Source: Falsirhodobacter sp. 20TX0035 | Lineage (GTDB): Bacteria > Pseudomonadota > Alphaproteobacteria > Rhodobacterales > Rhodobacteraceae | DNA length: 64,000 bases | Assembly: GCF_028307215.1 (NCBI RefSeq) | Contig: NZ_JAQMHV010000002.1 | Location: 186,001 to 250,000 of the forward strand | Reading direction: 5' to 3' | Program-made: the position numbers and the translations under genes | Part shown: piece after piece, positions 21,921-30,717 of the stretch | Layout: the number at the start of each line of letters is the position of its first letter | Numbering within the stretch: the stretch's first letter is position 1 | Notes under the pieces: generated by a model | The model's input: only the letters and a program-made list of their open reading frames with translations | Told to the model about the DNA's origin: nothing | Database searches by the model: none

Positions 21921-24200
21921 ATGAGCCGTTCCGAAACCGATCAGGATCCTAACACGCCGTTCTATGACCATCCCACGGGCGGATGGGGCTCGATCAAGAG
22001 CGTGGCGCGTCATCTGGGCGGCGACAAGCCGGCCGTCGGCGTTCTGGAAACGCTGCTGAAGCAGAACAAGCCGAAGGGGCACATGTGCACCTCCTGCGCC
22101 TGGGCCAAGCCCGCCTCCCCCCATCTGGCGGAGTTCTGCGAGAACGGGGCCAAGGCCACGATCTGGGACCACACGCTGGAACGCTGCGGGCCGGAGGTTC
22201 TGGGGCGGTACACGGCGACGGAACTGCGGATGTGGCGCGACCATGATCTTGAGATGCTGGGACGCCTGACCCACCCCATGCGCTTTGACGCCGCGACCGA
22301 CCGTTATGTGGAAACGTCATGGGACGCCGCGTTCCAAGCCATCGGGGCGAAGCTGCGGACGCTGGACCCGAAATCCACGGTCTTCTACGCCTCCGGCCGC
22401 GCCAGCCTTGAATCGTCCTACCTTTGGGCGCTGTTCGGGCGGCTTTACGGGCACAACAACCTGCCCGACAGCTCCAACATGTGCCACGAGACGACCAGCG
22501 TGGCGCTGAAGCAGAAGATCGGCGCGCCGGTCGGCACCTGCATTCTGGACGATTTCGAACATTGCGACATGATCCTGTTCTTCGGCCAGAACACCGGATC
22601 GAACAGCCCCCGCTTCCTGCATCCCCTGCAAGAGGCCCGCAAGCGCGGCTGCAAGATCGTCACCTTCAACCCCGTCCGGGAACGCGGTCTGGTGGAATTC
22701 GCCAACCCGCAAAGCCCGGTGGAGATGCTGGGCGGCAAGGCCACCAAGATCTCGGACCTCTACCTTCAGGTAAAGCCGGGCGGCGACATCGCGGCCATCG
22801 CCGGCATGGTCAAGCACCTTCTGACACTGGACGAGGAGCGGGGCGAGGTTCTGGACCGCGCCTTCATCGCCCAGCACACCCATGACTTTGCCGGCTTCGA
22901 GACATGGGTTCGCAACCTCGGCTGGGACGAGATAGAGCACACCTCCGGCCTGACCCGCGACGATCTGGTCGAGGTGGCGGAGATGTACGCCCGGTCGCAA
23001 CGCGTGATCGGTGTCTATGGCATGGGCCTGACCCAGCACGTCCATGGCGCGGACTCCATCGGGATGCTGGTCAACCTGCTGCTGATGCGCGGCAATATCG
23101 GCCGTCTGGGCGCGGGCATCTGCCCGGTGCGCGGCCATTCCAACGTGCAGGGCCAGCGCACGGTGGGCGTGTCCGAAAAACCGGAACTCGTCCCGCTGGA
23201 CCGTCTGGCCGAGATCTTCGACTTCGAGCCGCCCCGCGACACCGGCGTCACCACGGTGGAGGCGGCGCAAGGCATCCTTGACGGTGACATCACGGCGTTC
23301 CTGAGCCTTGGCGGCAACTTCGCCCGCGCCATTCCCGATCAGGGCCGCGTCGATCACGCCTGGGCCAAGCTCGGGCTGAACGTCCAGATCGCGACCCGGC
23401 TCAACCGCTCCCACACGCTGGTGGCGGACGGGGCATGGCTGCTGCCCTGCCTTGTGAGGGGCGAGGAGGACCTGCAGGCCACCGGCCCGCAGGCCGTCAC
23501 GATCGAGGACACGATGAGCCATATCCACGGCTCCATCGGCCGCCGGAAGCCCGCGGCACCCACGCTGCTGTCGGAACCCGCGATCATCGCGGGCATCGCC
23601 AAGGCCACGCTGGATCCGAACCCCAACGTGCATTGGGACGCCTGGATCGGGAACTACGCCCTTGTCCGCGACCTGATCGAACAAACCTATCCCGACCAGT
23701 TCCGCGACTTCAACGACCGGATGTTCACGCCGGGCGGCTTCTATCGCGGCAACACCGCGCGCGACCGGAACTGGAAGACGGAAAGCGGCAAGGCCGAGTT
23801 CACGACCCCCGTCGGCCCCAGCTCCCTTGGCCAGATGCCGGGCGGGGACGTGTACACGCTGGTCACCCTGCGGTCGAACGACCAGTTCAACACGACGATC
23901 TACGGTTATCGCGACCGTCTGCGTGGCCTGAACACCGACCGGATGATCGTGATGATGGCGCCGGAGGAGATCGCCGCCGCCGGCTTCCGCGACGGGCAGG
24001 GCGTGACGCTCGTCTCCGCCCATCAGGACGGCACGCCCCGGCGGCTGGAAGGGTTGCGCCTTGTGGCCTACGACCTGCCGCCCGGCTGCGTCGGGGCCTA
24101 TTACCCCGAGGCGAACGTCCTTGTGCCGCTGGATCTTTACGACATGGCCTCCAAGACCCCGGCCTTCAAGGGCGTGCCGATCCGGATCGAGGCGGCCTGA
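21921..24200 (+). CDS. FdhF/YdeP-family molybdopterin oxidoreductase
   Basis: A 759-residue molybdopterin enzyme of the YdeP type, formate-dehydrogenase-like and cytoplasmic (no signal). Two N-terminal cysteines, C56 and C59 in MCTSCAWAKP, replace the four-Cys cluster motif of classical FdhF. C188 in NMCHETT is the candidate molybdenum ligand. Further blocks are GQNTGSNSPRFLH, MGLTQHVHGADSI, RGNIGRLGAGICPVRGHSNVQG and the C-terminal RSNDQFNTTIYGY. E. coli YdeP is linked to acid resistance, and its substrate is unresolved. FdhD lies directly upstream. A bidirectional hairpin follows. Confidence 0.87.
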   Translation: MSRSETDQDPNTPFYDHPTGGWGSIKSVARHLGGDKPAVGVLETLLKQNKPKGHMCTSCAWAKPASPHLAEFCENGAKATIWDHTLERCGPEVLGRYTATELRMWRDHDLEMLGRLTHPMRFDAATDRYVETSWDAAFQAIGAKLRTLDPKSTVFYASGRASLESSYLWALFGRLYGHNNLPDSSNMCHETTSVALKQKIGAPVGTCILDDFEHCDMILFFGQNTGSNSPRFLHPLQEARKRGCKIVTFNPVRERGLVEFANPQSPVEMLGGKATKISDLYLQVKPGGDIAAIAGMVKHLLTLDEERGEVLDRAFIAQHTHDFAGFETWVRNLGWDEIEHTSGLTRDDLVEVAEMYARSQRVIGVYGMGLTQHVHGADSIGMLVNLLLMRGNIGRLGAGICPVRGHSNVQGQRTVGVSEKPELVPLDRLAEIFDFEPPRDTGVTTVEAAQGILDGDITAFLSLGGNFARAIPDQGRVDHAWAKLGLNVQIATRLNRSHTLVADGAWLLPCLVRGEEDLQATGPQAVTIEDTMSHIHGSIGRRKPAAPTLLSEPAIIAGIAKATLDPNPNVHWDAWIGNYALVRDLIEQTYPDQFRDFNDRMFTPGGFYRGNTARDRNWKTESGKAEFTTPVGPSSLGQMPGGDVYTLVTLRSNDQFNTTIYGYRDRLRGLNTDRMIVMMAPEEIAAAGFRDGQGVTLVSAHQDGTPRRLEGLRLVAYDLPPGCVGAYYPEANVLVPLDLYDMASKTPAFKGVPIRIEAA

Positions 24201-24206
24201 CCATCG

Positions 24207-24237
24207 GATCCTCACGGGCGCCCGGCCCGTGAGGATC
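24207..24237. terminator. Bidirectional hairpin between convergent genes
   Basis: GATCCTCACGGGC (24207-24219) and GCCCGTGAGGATC (24225-24237) make a perfect 13-base-pair stem with a five-base loop, placed between the YdeP-type gene (+) and the MFS gene (-). No long T run on either side, but the stem is strong. Confidence 0.7.
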
Positions 24238-24239
24238 GC

Positions 24240-25508
24240 TTATCTTGCGCGGCCCGCCGTCAGGCCCATGGCCAGAGTGGCCACCACCCCCACCAGCGCG
24301 AAGATGTAAAAGCCCCACGGGTGCCCCAGCCCCATGCTGACCAGCGTGCCGCCGATCAGGGGGCCCGCGATGGCCCCAAGCCGCCCCACCCCGGCGGACA
24401 TGCCGATGGCCGTGGCGCGAACGCCGGCCGGATGATGCGCGGCCGTATAGGCATAGACCAGCACCTGTGCCGAGAATACAAAGCACCCCGTCAGGAACAC
24501 GGCCGGATACAGCAGCCCCACCGGCATCTTCCACGACAGGAAAGCCAGCAGCACGGCACCTGCGGCAAACCAGATCACCGCCGCCCGCTTCAACCCGATC
24601 CGGTCCCCAACCTGCCCGGCCACCACCAATCCGCAGATGGCCCCGAGGTTGAGGAGAAGGAGAAGCCACAGCCCACGCTCCAGCCCGTAATCGGCGGCCA
24701 CCATCAGCGCGGGCAGCCAGCTGTTCAGCCCATAGACCAGCAGCAGCCCCATGAAGGAGGTGACCCAGATCGCCAACGTCGTTTTCAGCCGTCCCGCCTC
24801 GAACAGCGTGCGGGTGGAGGCCTTCGCCGCCCCCGCCTCTGGCCCGGTCAGCACGATGCCGTGGGCGCGGGCGATCCGCTCCGCCTCGGCCCGCCGGCCC
24901 TGTGCCAGAAGATAGGCCGGGCTTTCCGCCAGATGCCGCAGCATCAGGGGCACGAGGATCAGCCCCGGCAGCGCCCCCGCTACGAACATCGCCCGCCACC
25001 CCGCCACGGGCAGAAGCAGCAGCGCCAGAAGCGCCGTGCTGACCGCGCCCACGTGATACCCCGTCATCACGGTGGTGGAGGCGCGGCCCGCGCGACCGCG
25101 CGAAAACTCCGTCACCATGGCGATGGCGGTGGGCAGGCAGCCGCCCAGACCGATCCCCGCCAGAAAGCGCAGGACCGCCAGTTGCGTCGGCGTCTGGGCC
25201 ATCCCGCACAGCGCGCTTAGCAGCGAAAAGGCCGCCACGGTCCAGATCAGCGCCTGACGGCGGCCGAAGCGGTCGGTCGCGGCGCCGATGGACAGCGCGC
25301 CGATCATCATCCCGACCAGCCCGATGGTGGCGATGAAGGTCGCCTCCCCCCCGGTCATGAAGGGCGCGGCCGATCCCGTCAGCGTGGGGATCAGCGCCCC
25401 CAGAACCACAAGGTCGAACCCGTCAAGGACCACCGCGATCCAGCAAAGGGTCACGACCCAGCCGGCCCTTGCGCCGTCCCGTTCAATGGTGGCGGATGCC
25501 GATGTCAC
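24240..25508 (-). CDS. MFS transporter, aromatic acid:H+ symporter (AAHS) type
   Basis: A 422-residue MFS permease with twelve predicted helices. The first helix carries VLDGFDLVVLGALIPTL, the hallmark of the AAHS group (PcaK, BenK, MhpT), followed by the loop motif GAATDRFGRRQALIW and a second-half GDRIGLKRAAVIW. AAHS members import protocatechuate, 4-hydroxybenzoate and similar acids with protons. A GTG start at 25508 is chosen because GGAAGGAAA lies eight bases before it; the longer in-frame version has no ribosome site. It might serve the ligJ/ligI pathway at the other end of the window, though linkage is loose. Confidence 0.8.
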   Translation of the reverse strand: MTSASATIERDGARAGWVVTLCWIAVVLDGFDLVVLGALIPTLTGSAAPFMTGGEATFIATIGLVGMMIGALSIGAATDRFGRRQALIWTVAAFSLLSALCGMAQTPTQLAVLRFLAGIGLGGCLPTAIAMVTEFSRGRAGRASTTVMTGYHVGAVSTALLALLLLPVAGWRAMFVAGALPGLILVPLMLRHLAESPAYLLAQGRRAEAERIARAHGIVLTGPEAGAAKASTRTLFEAGRLKTTLAIWVTSFMGLLLVYGLNSWLPALMVAADYGLERGLWLLLLLNLGAICGLVVAGQVGDRIGLKRAAVIWFAAGAVLLAFLSWKMPVGLLYPAVFLTGCFVFSAQVLVYAYTAAHHPAGVRATAIGMSAGVGRLGAIAGPLIGGTLVSMGLGHPWGFYIFALVGVVATLAMGLTAGRAR

Positions 25509-25657
25509 GTGTCCGTTTCCTTCCCTGCGGGTCGGACGAACGGCCGTGCCGGCCACCCGCGTTCCGCCCTCGCCGCGTCATGCGGTCGAAGACCCTCCCC
25601 CATCACAGGACATAGCGGAGGGAGGGGCCGGAAGGCAAAAGGAAGATGAAGCCCCGT

Positions 25658-27034
25658 CTAGGGAAGGATCTTGCCGGGGTTCATGATGTCGCGCGGATCC
25701 ACCGCCTGCTTCAGCGCAGCCATCAGGCGCAGGGCGGCGGGGGCGTATTCCTGTTGCAGATAGGGCGCCTTGCCCATCCCCACCCCGTGTTCGCCGGTGC
25801 AGGTCCCGTCCACGGCAATGGCGCGGGCCACCATTTCGGCGTTGATGCGCTTCACCGCGGCCATCTCCTCGGGGCGGTCGGGGTCGATCGCGAAGACGAC
25901 GTGGAAGTTCCCGTCACCTACATGCCCCAGGATCACCGCCGGCACCGGGCAATCGGTCAGCAGGTCGCGCGCATGGCGGATGCAGCCCGTCAGCTCCGAC
26001 ACTGGCACGCACACGTCCGAAGTCCAGCCCACGGCACCTTTCCGTTGCCCGACAACGGCATACCACGCGTTGTGACGCGCCTTCCACAAACGCGACCGCT
26101 CTTCAGGGTCCGTAGCAGCTTCGAACCCCAGGGCTCCGAAATCGTTCACGATCTCGGCCACCACGGCCGCCTGTTCGGCCACGCCGGCATCGGTCCCGTG
26201 AAACTCGAACGCCAGCGTGTCGGCCACGGGCAGCGACAGGCCGGCATGCTGGTTTACGGCCTCGATCAGCCCGCGGTCCATCAGCTCCATCCGGGCGACG
26301 GGGATGCCGAACTGGGTGACCATCGTCGCCGCGGCCACCGCGCTTTCCACATCCGGAAAGCTGCACAGCGCGGCGGAAATGGCCTGCGGAATGCCGAACA
26401 GGCGCAGCGTGATCTCTGTCACGATGCCCAGCGTGCCTTCCGCCCCCACGAACAGCCGTGTCAGATCATAGCCCGCCGAGGACTTGCGGGCGCGCGAGGC
26501 GGTGCGGATCACCTCCCCGTCCGGCAGCACCACCGTCAGGGACAGCGTCACCTCACGCATCGTGCCATAGCGCACGGCGTTCGTGCCCGACGCCCGGGTG
26601 GACACCATCCCGCCGAGGGAGGCGTTGGCGCCCGGATCGATCGGGAAGAACAACCCCTGATCGCGCAGATGGGCATTCAGCGCCTCACGCGTAACGCCGG
26701 CCTGAACGGTGCAGTCCATATCCTCGGCGCTGGCGCGCAGCACCCGGTCCATCTGCGACAGGTCGACTGAGATGCCGCCCCGCACCGCCGCCAGATGCCC
26801 TTCCAGCGAGGTGCCCGCGCCGTAGGGGATGACGGGAACGCCCGCCTCGGCGCAGTGGCGGACCACGAAGGCCACCTCCTCGGTGCTGCGGACCATGACG
26901 ACGGCGTCGGGCGCGGCGGTGGCGTGATGCGCCTCCCCCCGCCCGTGCTGGTCGCGCACGGCCTGCGAGGTGGACAGGCGCCCTCCGAACGCGTTTTCCA
27001 GTGTGGACAGAAGAGGTTGAAGTGCGGTGGTCAT
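25658..27034 (-). CDS. FAD-linked oxidase, GlcD / D-lactate dehydrogenase type
   Basis: A 458-residue FAD_binding_4 flavoprotein. The FAD-binding half has PVIPYGAGTSLEGHLAAV and FFPIDPGANASLGGMVSTRASG; the C-terminal FAD-oxidase_C half has GHVGDGNFHVVF and the end GEHGVGMGKAPYL, then DIMNPGKILP. Enzymes of this type oxidise D-lactate, glycolate or related 2-hydroxy acids and pass electrons to cytochrome c or quinone. GlcE and GlcF partners are absent, favouring a stand-alone D-2-hydroxyacid dehydrogenase. ATG 27034 is preferred to 27040, as AAGGGG directly abuts 27040. Confidence 0.85.
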   Translation of the reverse strand: MTTALQPLLSTLENAFGGRLSTSQAVRDQHGRGEAHHATAAPDAVVMVRSTEEVAFVVRHCAEAGVPVIPYGAGTSLEGHLAAVRGGISVDLSQMDRVLRASAEDMDCTVQAGVTREALNAHLRDQGLFFPIDPGANASLGGMVSTRASGTNAVRYGTMREVTLSLTVVLPDGEVIRTASRARKSSAGYDLTRLFVGAEGTLGIVTEITLRLFGIPQAISAALCSFPDVESAVAAATMVTQFGIPVARMELMDRGLIEAVNQHAGLSLPVADTLAFEFHGTDAGVAEQAAVVAEIVNDFGALGFEAATDPEERSRLWKARHNAWYAVVGQRKGAVGWTSDVCVPVSELTGCIRHARDLLTDCPVPAVILGHVGDGNFHVVFAIDPDRPEEMAAVKRINAEMVARAIAVDGTCTGEHGVGMGKAPYLQQEYAPAALRLMAALKQAVDPRDIMNPGKILP

Positions 27035-27101
27035 GGACATCCCCTTGGCAGCGGTCGCCCTGTCATAGACCCCCGCCCCAGCGATGCCCAGACCGCCGCC
27101 A

Positions 27102-27683
27102 TCACCTCGCAGAGAGGTGGATCGCGCGGGCGGTCTCCAGATCCTCGGGCGTGTTCACGTTGAAGAAGGGGTCGTGGTCTTCCACCGGGAACTCTACCAG
27201 CCGCGCGTCATGCCGCATGGCCCAGCGGCCGACGGCCCGTTCGCCCCGGCGCAGGGCGGCGCGCAGATCCTCGCGCAGGTCCACCCGCCAGACCCCGACC
27301 GTCGGGTGCCGGACGCCGTTGCTGGCGGCAAGGGCGATGGCCCCGTCCCCGCGCAGGCGGTCGCACAGATCGGGCGGCAAAAAGGGCGTGTCGCCCGCCA
27401 GGGTCAGCACCCGGTTCATGCCAAGCCCCGCCGCATGGTCCATCCCCGCCAGCAGCCCGGCCAGCGGTCCGGGATGGTCCGGCTCCGCATCCGGCAGGAC
27501 GGTCAGGCCCAGATCGGCAAAGCGGGACGGATCGCCATTGGCCGACAGGACCACCCGCGCGCATTGCGGGCGCAGGCGGCGCAGGATTTCGTCCAGAATG
27601 GTCGTGCCGCCCAGATCCAGCCGGCACTTGTCCCCCCCGCCCATCCGTTGCGCGCGGCCCCCGGCCAGGATGACGGCCAGCAT
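27102..27683 (-). CDS. mobA: Molybdenum cofactor guanylyltransferase MobA
   Basis: A 193-residue nucleotidyltransferase. MobA joins GMP to molybdopterin to make the bis-MGD cofactor used by the DMSO-reductase family. Signatures: VILAGGRAQRMGGGDKCRLDLGG at residues 5-27 (GTP-binding LAGGxxxRMGGxDK), LANGD-like SANGDPSRFADLG, LAGDTPFLPPDL, and NVNTPEDLETA at the end. It begins one base after the preceding aminotransferase gene. The product would serve two other genes here: the YdeP-type enzyme and the BisC-like enzyme at 30714-32945. Confidence 0.92.
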   Translation of the reverse strand: MLAVILAGGRAQRMGGGDKCRLDLGGTTILDEILRRLRPQCARVVLSANGDPSRFADLGLTVLPDAEPDHPGPLAGLLAGMDHAAGLGMNRVLTLAGDTPFLPPDLCDRLRGDGAIALAASNGVRHPTVGVWRVDLREDLRAALRRGERAVGRWAMRHDARLVEFPVEDHDPFFNVNTPEDLETARAIHLSAR

Positions 27684-27684
27684 C

Positions 27685-29115
27685 CTACTCCGCCGCCATG
27701 TCGGCCACGCGGAAACGCGCGGTGGCCGAATCGCCGATGTAGCGCGACGCAAGCGCGGAGGCATTTGCGGCCAGCCCCGCCACGCCCGCGATGATGCGGT
27801 CCGCCTGCGCGTCGCTGTGCAGCCAGGACAGGTTCAGCCGCACCCAGCCGGGCTTTGCCAGCTCCTCCCCCGCCGTCAGGCGCGCGAACAGCGCGTCCGA
27901 GGCAGTGTCGTCGATGCCCATCAGGCGGTGTGCGTAGGGCCCGGCGCAGGCGCAGCCGCCGCGGGCCTGAATGCCCGTCATGTCCGACAGCATGCGGGTG
28001 AACAGCTGGTGATGGACATGGCCGCCCCGCCCGTCCCGGATGCGGAAGGAAAAGATCGGCAGCGCGTCGGCCCGCTTGCCCAAGATCTCCATCTGCGGCA
28101 CGGCGGACCACGCGGACAGGGCCCGCGCCCGCAGCGCCTGTTCGCGGTGATGGATGCGGTCGGTGCCGACGGCGTCCTTCACCAGCATCACAAGGGCCGC
28201 GCGGATGTCGCCCACGACGTTGGGGGTGCCCGCCTCCTCGCGCGCGGTGACGCGGCCGCTGTAGGCGTGACCGCGCGGGGACACGAAGGACACCGACCCC
28301 CCGCCCGGCAGCGTCGGCGTTGCCCGCTGCACCACCGTATCGCGCAAGACCAGCACGCCCGAGGCACCTGGCCCGCCCGCGAACTTGTGCGCGGAAAAGA
28401 CGATGGCGTCCTTGCCCTCCATCGACATGGGCAGATAGGGCCCGCCCCCCGCGTAATCCCAGATCGCGAGCGCGCCCGCCGCCTTCAGGGCCGCCGTGAC
28501 CGCCTCGGTGTCCGTCAGGATCCCCGTCACGTTCGACGCGGCCGAAAACGTGCCGATCACCAGATCCGCCCCTTCGGCCGCCATCAGCGCGCGCGACAGG
28601 TCGGCCATGTCCACGCCGCCCGCCTCGGCCTCCGCCACCTCCACCATGGTGGCGCCGGTTTCGCGCCAGGGCAGGATGTTCGAATGATGCTCGTAAGGGC
28701 CGCACAGCACGACCACCCGCTCCCCCGCCCGGACGCGGTCGGCCACGCGCAGCAGGTTCACGATCCGGTTGATCCCCGACGTCGCGCCCGAGCCTGTGAA
28801 GATCACGTGGCACCCGTCCCCCGCACCGACCAGCCGCGCGATGGTGGCCCGGCCTTCCTCGCGCATGCGGGTCATGGTCATGCCGCAGAAGCTCGCCTCG
28901 GTGTGGCTGTTCGCATAGAAGGGCAGCACCTCCTCGGCCACGAACGCCTCCACCACCCGCAGCGCCCGGCCCGAGGCGATGTAATCCGCATACAGCAGGT
29001 TCTGCGTGCCGAAGGGCGTCTCGAACGCCATGCCGTCGCCGATCAGCCCCTGCCGCAGATGGTCCAGCAGATCGTCGCGCGTCAGGCGGTGGCGGAAGTC
29101 GGTCAAAGCTGTCAT
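27685..29115 (-). CDS. Aminotransferase class V-fold protein (cysteine-desulfurase-like)
   Basis: A 476-residue PLP enzyme of fold type I. The PLP lysine is in IVFSAHKFAGGPGASGVL; the phosphate-binding region is FTGSGATSGINRIVNLL; CGPYEHHSNILPW resembles the His-stacking loop of SufS-like enzymes. A Cys-rich GGCACAGPYAHR lies in the C-terminal third. Members range from cysteine desulfurase to isopenicillin N epimerase-like proteins; the reaction is not certain. ATG 29115 follows AGGGGG. Its stop lies one base before mobA, so a role in sulfur supply to molybdenum cofactor is an attractive but unproven idea. Confidence 0.8.
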   Translation of the reverse strand: MTALTDFRHRLTRDDLLDHLRQGLIGDGMAFETPFGTQNLLYADYIASGRALRVVEAFVAEEVLPFYANSHTEASFCGMTMTRMREEGRATIARLVGAGDGCHVIFTGSGATSGINRIVNLLRVADRVRAGERVVVLCGPYEHHSNILPWRETGATMVEVAEAEAGGVDMADLSRALMAAEGADLVIGTFSAASNVTGILTDTEAVTAALKAAGALAIWDYAGGGPYLPMSMEGKDAIVFSAHKFAGGPGASGVLVLRDTVVQRATPTLPGGGSVSFVSPRGHAYSGRVTAREEAGTPNVVGDIRAALVMLVKDAVGTDRIHHREQALRARALSAWSAVPQMEILGKRADALPIFSFRIRDGRGGHVHHQLFTRMLSDMTGIQARGGCACAGPYAHRLMGIDDTASDALFARLTAGEELAKPGWVRLNLSWLHSDAQADRIIAGVAGLAANASALASRYIGDSATARFRVADMAAE

Positions 29116-29237
29116 GCGAGGTCCCCCTGTTTTTTTCAACAAGTACACCGTCCGCCCCGTGAATTTGTCCCAAAGATGAATGCAAACCTGCGCTGTATCG
29201 GGTCACTGATAGTAAAAAGGACAATCAGGCCGATCAC

Positions 29238-29699
29238 CTACACATCCACCGGCCGCCCTTCGGCAATTGCCTCCATCGAGAAGTAGGAGGTGACGGCGTC
29301 CAGCTCCATCGTCTCGATCAGGCGCTGGTAGACGTGATCGTAGCCCTTCATGTCCGGCGCCACGATCTTCAGCATGTAATCGTAGTCGCCCCCGATCCGG
29401 TGAAAGTCGACCACATTTGGAATGGACAGGACATGCGCGCGGAACCGCTTCAGCCAGTCGCCGGAATGGTTGCGCGTGCGAATCATCGCGAACACCACCA
29501 GCCCTTGGCCCAACGCCTCGCGGTCGACGCGGATGGTCTGGCCGGTGATGATGCCCCGCTCCTCCAGGTTGCGGATGCGGCGCCAGCAGGCGTTCTGCGA
29601 CAGGCCGACCTTGTCCGCCAGATCCCGCTGGGTCTGGCGGGCGTCGCGCTGCAACTCCGCCAGGATGCGCGCGTCGATCCGGTCCAGCGCGTCCTTCAT
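29238..29699 (-). CDS. Lrp/AsnC-family transcriptional regulator
   Basis: A 153-residue Lrp/AsnC regulator. The winged helix-turn-helix is LDRIDARILAELQRDARQTQ then LADKVGLSQNACWRRIRNLEERGII at residues 5-50; the ligand-sensing RAM domain has GGDYDYMLKIVAPDMKGYDHV near residues 100-120. Lrp proteins respond to amino acids or related small molecules. Its ATG overlaps the stop of the AhpD-like gene, making it the thirteenth and last gene of the long operon, and it may provide local feedback on that operon or the adjacent aminotransferase gene. Confidence 0.9.
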   Translation of the reverse strand: MKDALDRIDARILAELQRDARQTQRDLADKVGLSQNACWRRIRNLEERGIITGQTIRVDREALGQGLVVFAMIRTRNHSGDWLKRFRAHVLSIPNVVDFHRIGGDYDYMLKIVAPDMKGYDHVYQRLIETMELDAVTSYFSMEAIAEGRPVDV

Positions 29700-30259
29700 G
29701 CGGGTGTGGCGTGGCCAAGGACGTGCATCAGCCGGTTCGCCCAGCCGAAGATCGCGATGGAATGGATCAGGTCCACGATCTCCGCCTCCTCCATCCCCGC
29801 ATCCCGCAGGGCCTGCACATCCGCCGTCGTGGCCGTGCTTGGGGTGACCGACAGGCGGCGGGCGAAGGCGTAGATGGCGGCGTCGCGGGGTGACAGATCC
29901 TGCGGCCGGTCCAGATAGACCGCCGACACCACGGCGTCGCTTTGCGTCAGGTGTGCGTGCTGGCGGGCATGGACCACCGCGCAATACCGGCACCCGTTCA
30001 CGACCGAGGCGCCAAGCGCCCCCAGTTCCCGGTCCGGACGCGGCAGGCCGCCCTCGGCGTACATGATCGCGTTGAACAAAACGGTCCGCGCGACATAGCT
30101 TTCCGGATCATGGGCCAGCGTCCGCACATAGGGCGACACCTTCTTGGCCGAGGGCGTGACCTTCATCGCCTCCAACTGCGCGGACGTGGCGTCGGCCAGC
30201 TCCACGGGGGCGACATGCGGGTGCCACACCAGGGGTTTCAGCTTGATCTGCGGTGTCAT
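29696..30259 (-). CDS. AhpD-like alkylhydroperoxidase-domain protein (Avi_7169-type)
   Basis: A 187-residue carboxymuconolactone decarboxylase/AhpD-fold protein. The redox motif is NGCRYCAVVHARQ (CxxC with following His) near residues 88-100, preceded by ELGALGASVV. The C-terminal half (DAAIYAFARRLSVTPSTAT, EIVDLIHSIAIFGWANRLMHVLG) is typical of uncharacterised peroxidase-related proteins. I recall a family named after Avi_7169 with this layout which co-occurs with the CMD protein encoded next door. It is coupled at both ends by ATGA overlaps. Confidence 0.8.
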   Translation of the reverse strand: MTPQIKLKPLVWHPHVAPVELADATSAQLEAMKVTPSAKKVSPYVRTLAHDPESYVARTVLFNAIMYAEGGLPRPDRELGALGASVVNGCRYCAVVHARQHAHLTQSDAVVSAVYLDRPQDLSPRDAAIYAFARRLSVTPSTATTADVQALRDAGMEEAEIVDLIHSIAIFGWANRLMHVLGHATPA

Positions 30260-30717
30260 GCGGCCCCCAGAAGGCGAAGGCCCGCCACGACGCGGACCTG
30301 AAAGTTCACATAGGCGATCAGCTCCGACAAGGCCACGATCTGCGGTGCGGAGAGGCCCGCCGCCTCCAGCCGCCGGATGTGCTCGGCGGTGGCGGAGGTC
30401 GGATCGGCGGTGACCATGTCGACATGCCGCGCAATGGTGTTCAGAGGCTCTGGAAGGTCCGTCGCGCCCGATGCGACAGCGGAAAAATCTTCCATCACAA
30501 CGTATTGCGCAGCGATGGTGTCATCCTTGTTCAACAGCGCCATGCGGTGGGCCAGTGCATTCCGCAGCCCTGCGCTCAGCCCCAGATCGTCCGCAGGGTG
30601 CAGGACCGAGGCGCGGCAGGCCTCCGCCCCCTCCACGAATTCCGGCCGCCGGCGCCGCAGGGCATGGCGGGGATCGGTGCCGTCCAGACCGGCGGCCTGA
30701 TCGATGGCGTCTGTCAT
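30256..30717 (-). CDS. CMD-domain protein (Avi_7170-type)
   Basis: A 153-residue protein of the carboxymuconolactone-decarboxylase-like fold but without the CxxC redox pair of its neighbour. Visible blocks are RRPEFVEGAEACRASVLHP, GLRNALAHRMALLN and the helix EHIRRLEAAGLSAPQIVALSELIAYVNFQVRVVAGLRLLG. I associate this with a CMD-domain family named after Avi_7170, recorded as a partner of the Avi_7169 type. The start is ATG 30717, overlapping the molybdoenzyme stop; longer in-frame extensions upstream lie inside that gene. Role unknown. Confidence 0.7.
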   Translation of the reverse strand: MTDAIDQAAGLDGTDPRHALRRRRPEFVEGAEACRASVLHPADDLGLSAGLRNALAHRMALLNKDDTIAAQYVVMEDFSAVASGATDLPEPLNTIARHVDMVTADPTSATAEHIRRLEAAGLSAPQIVALSELIAYVNFQVRVVAGLRLLGAA

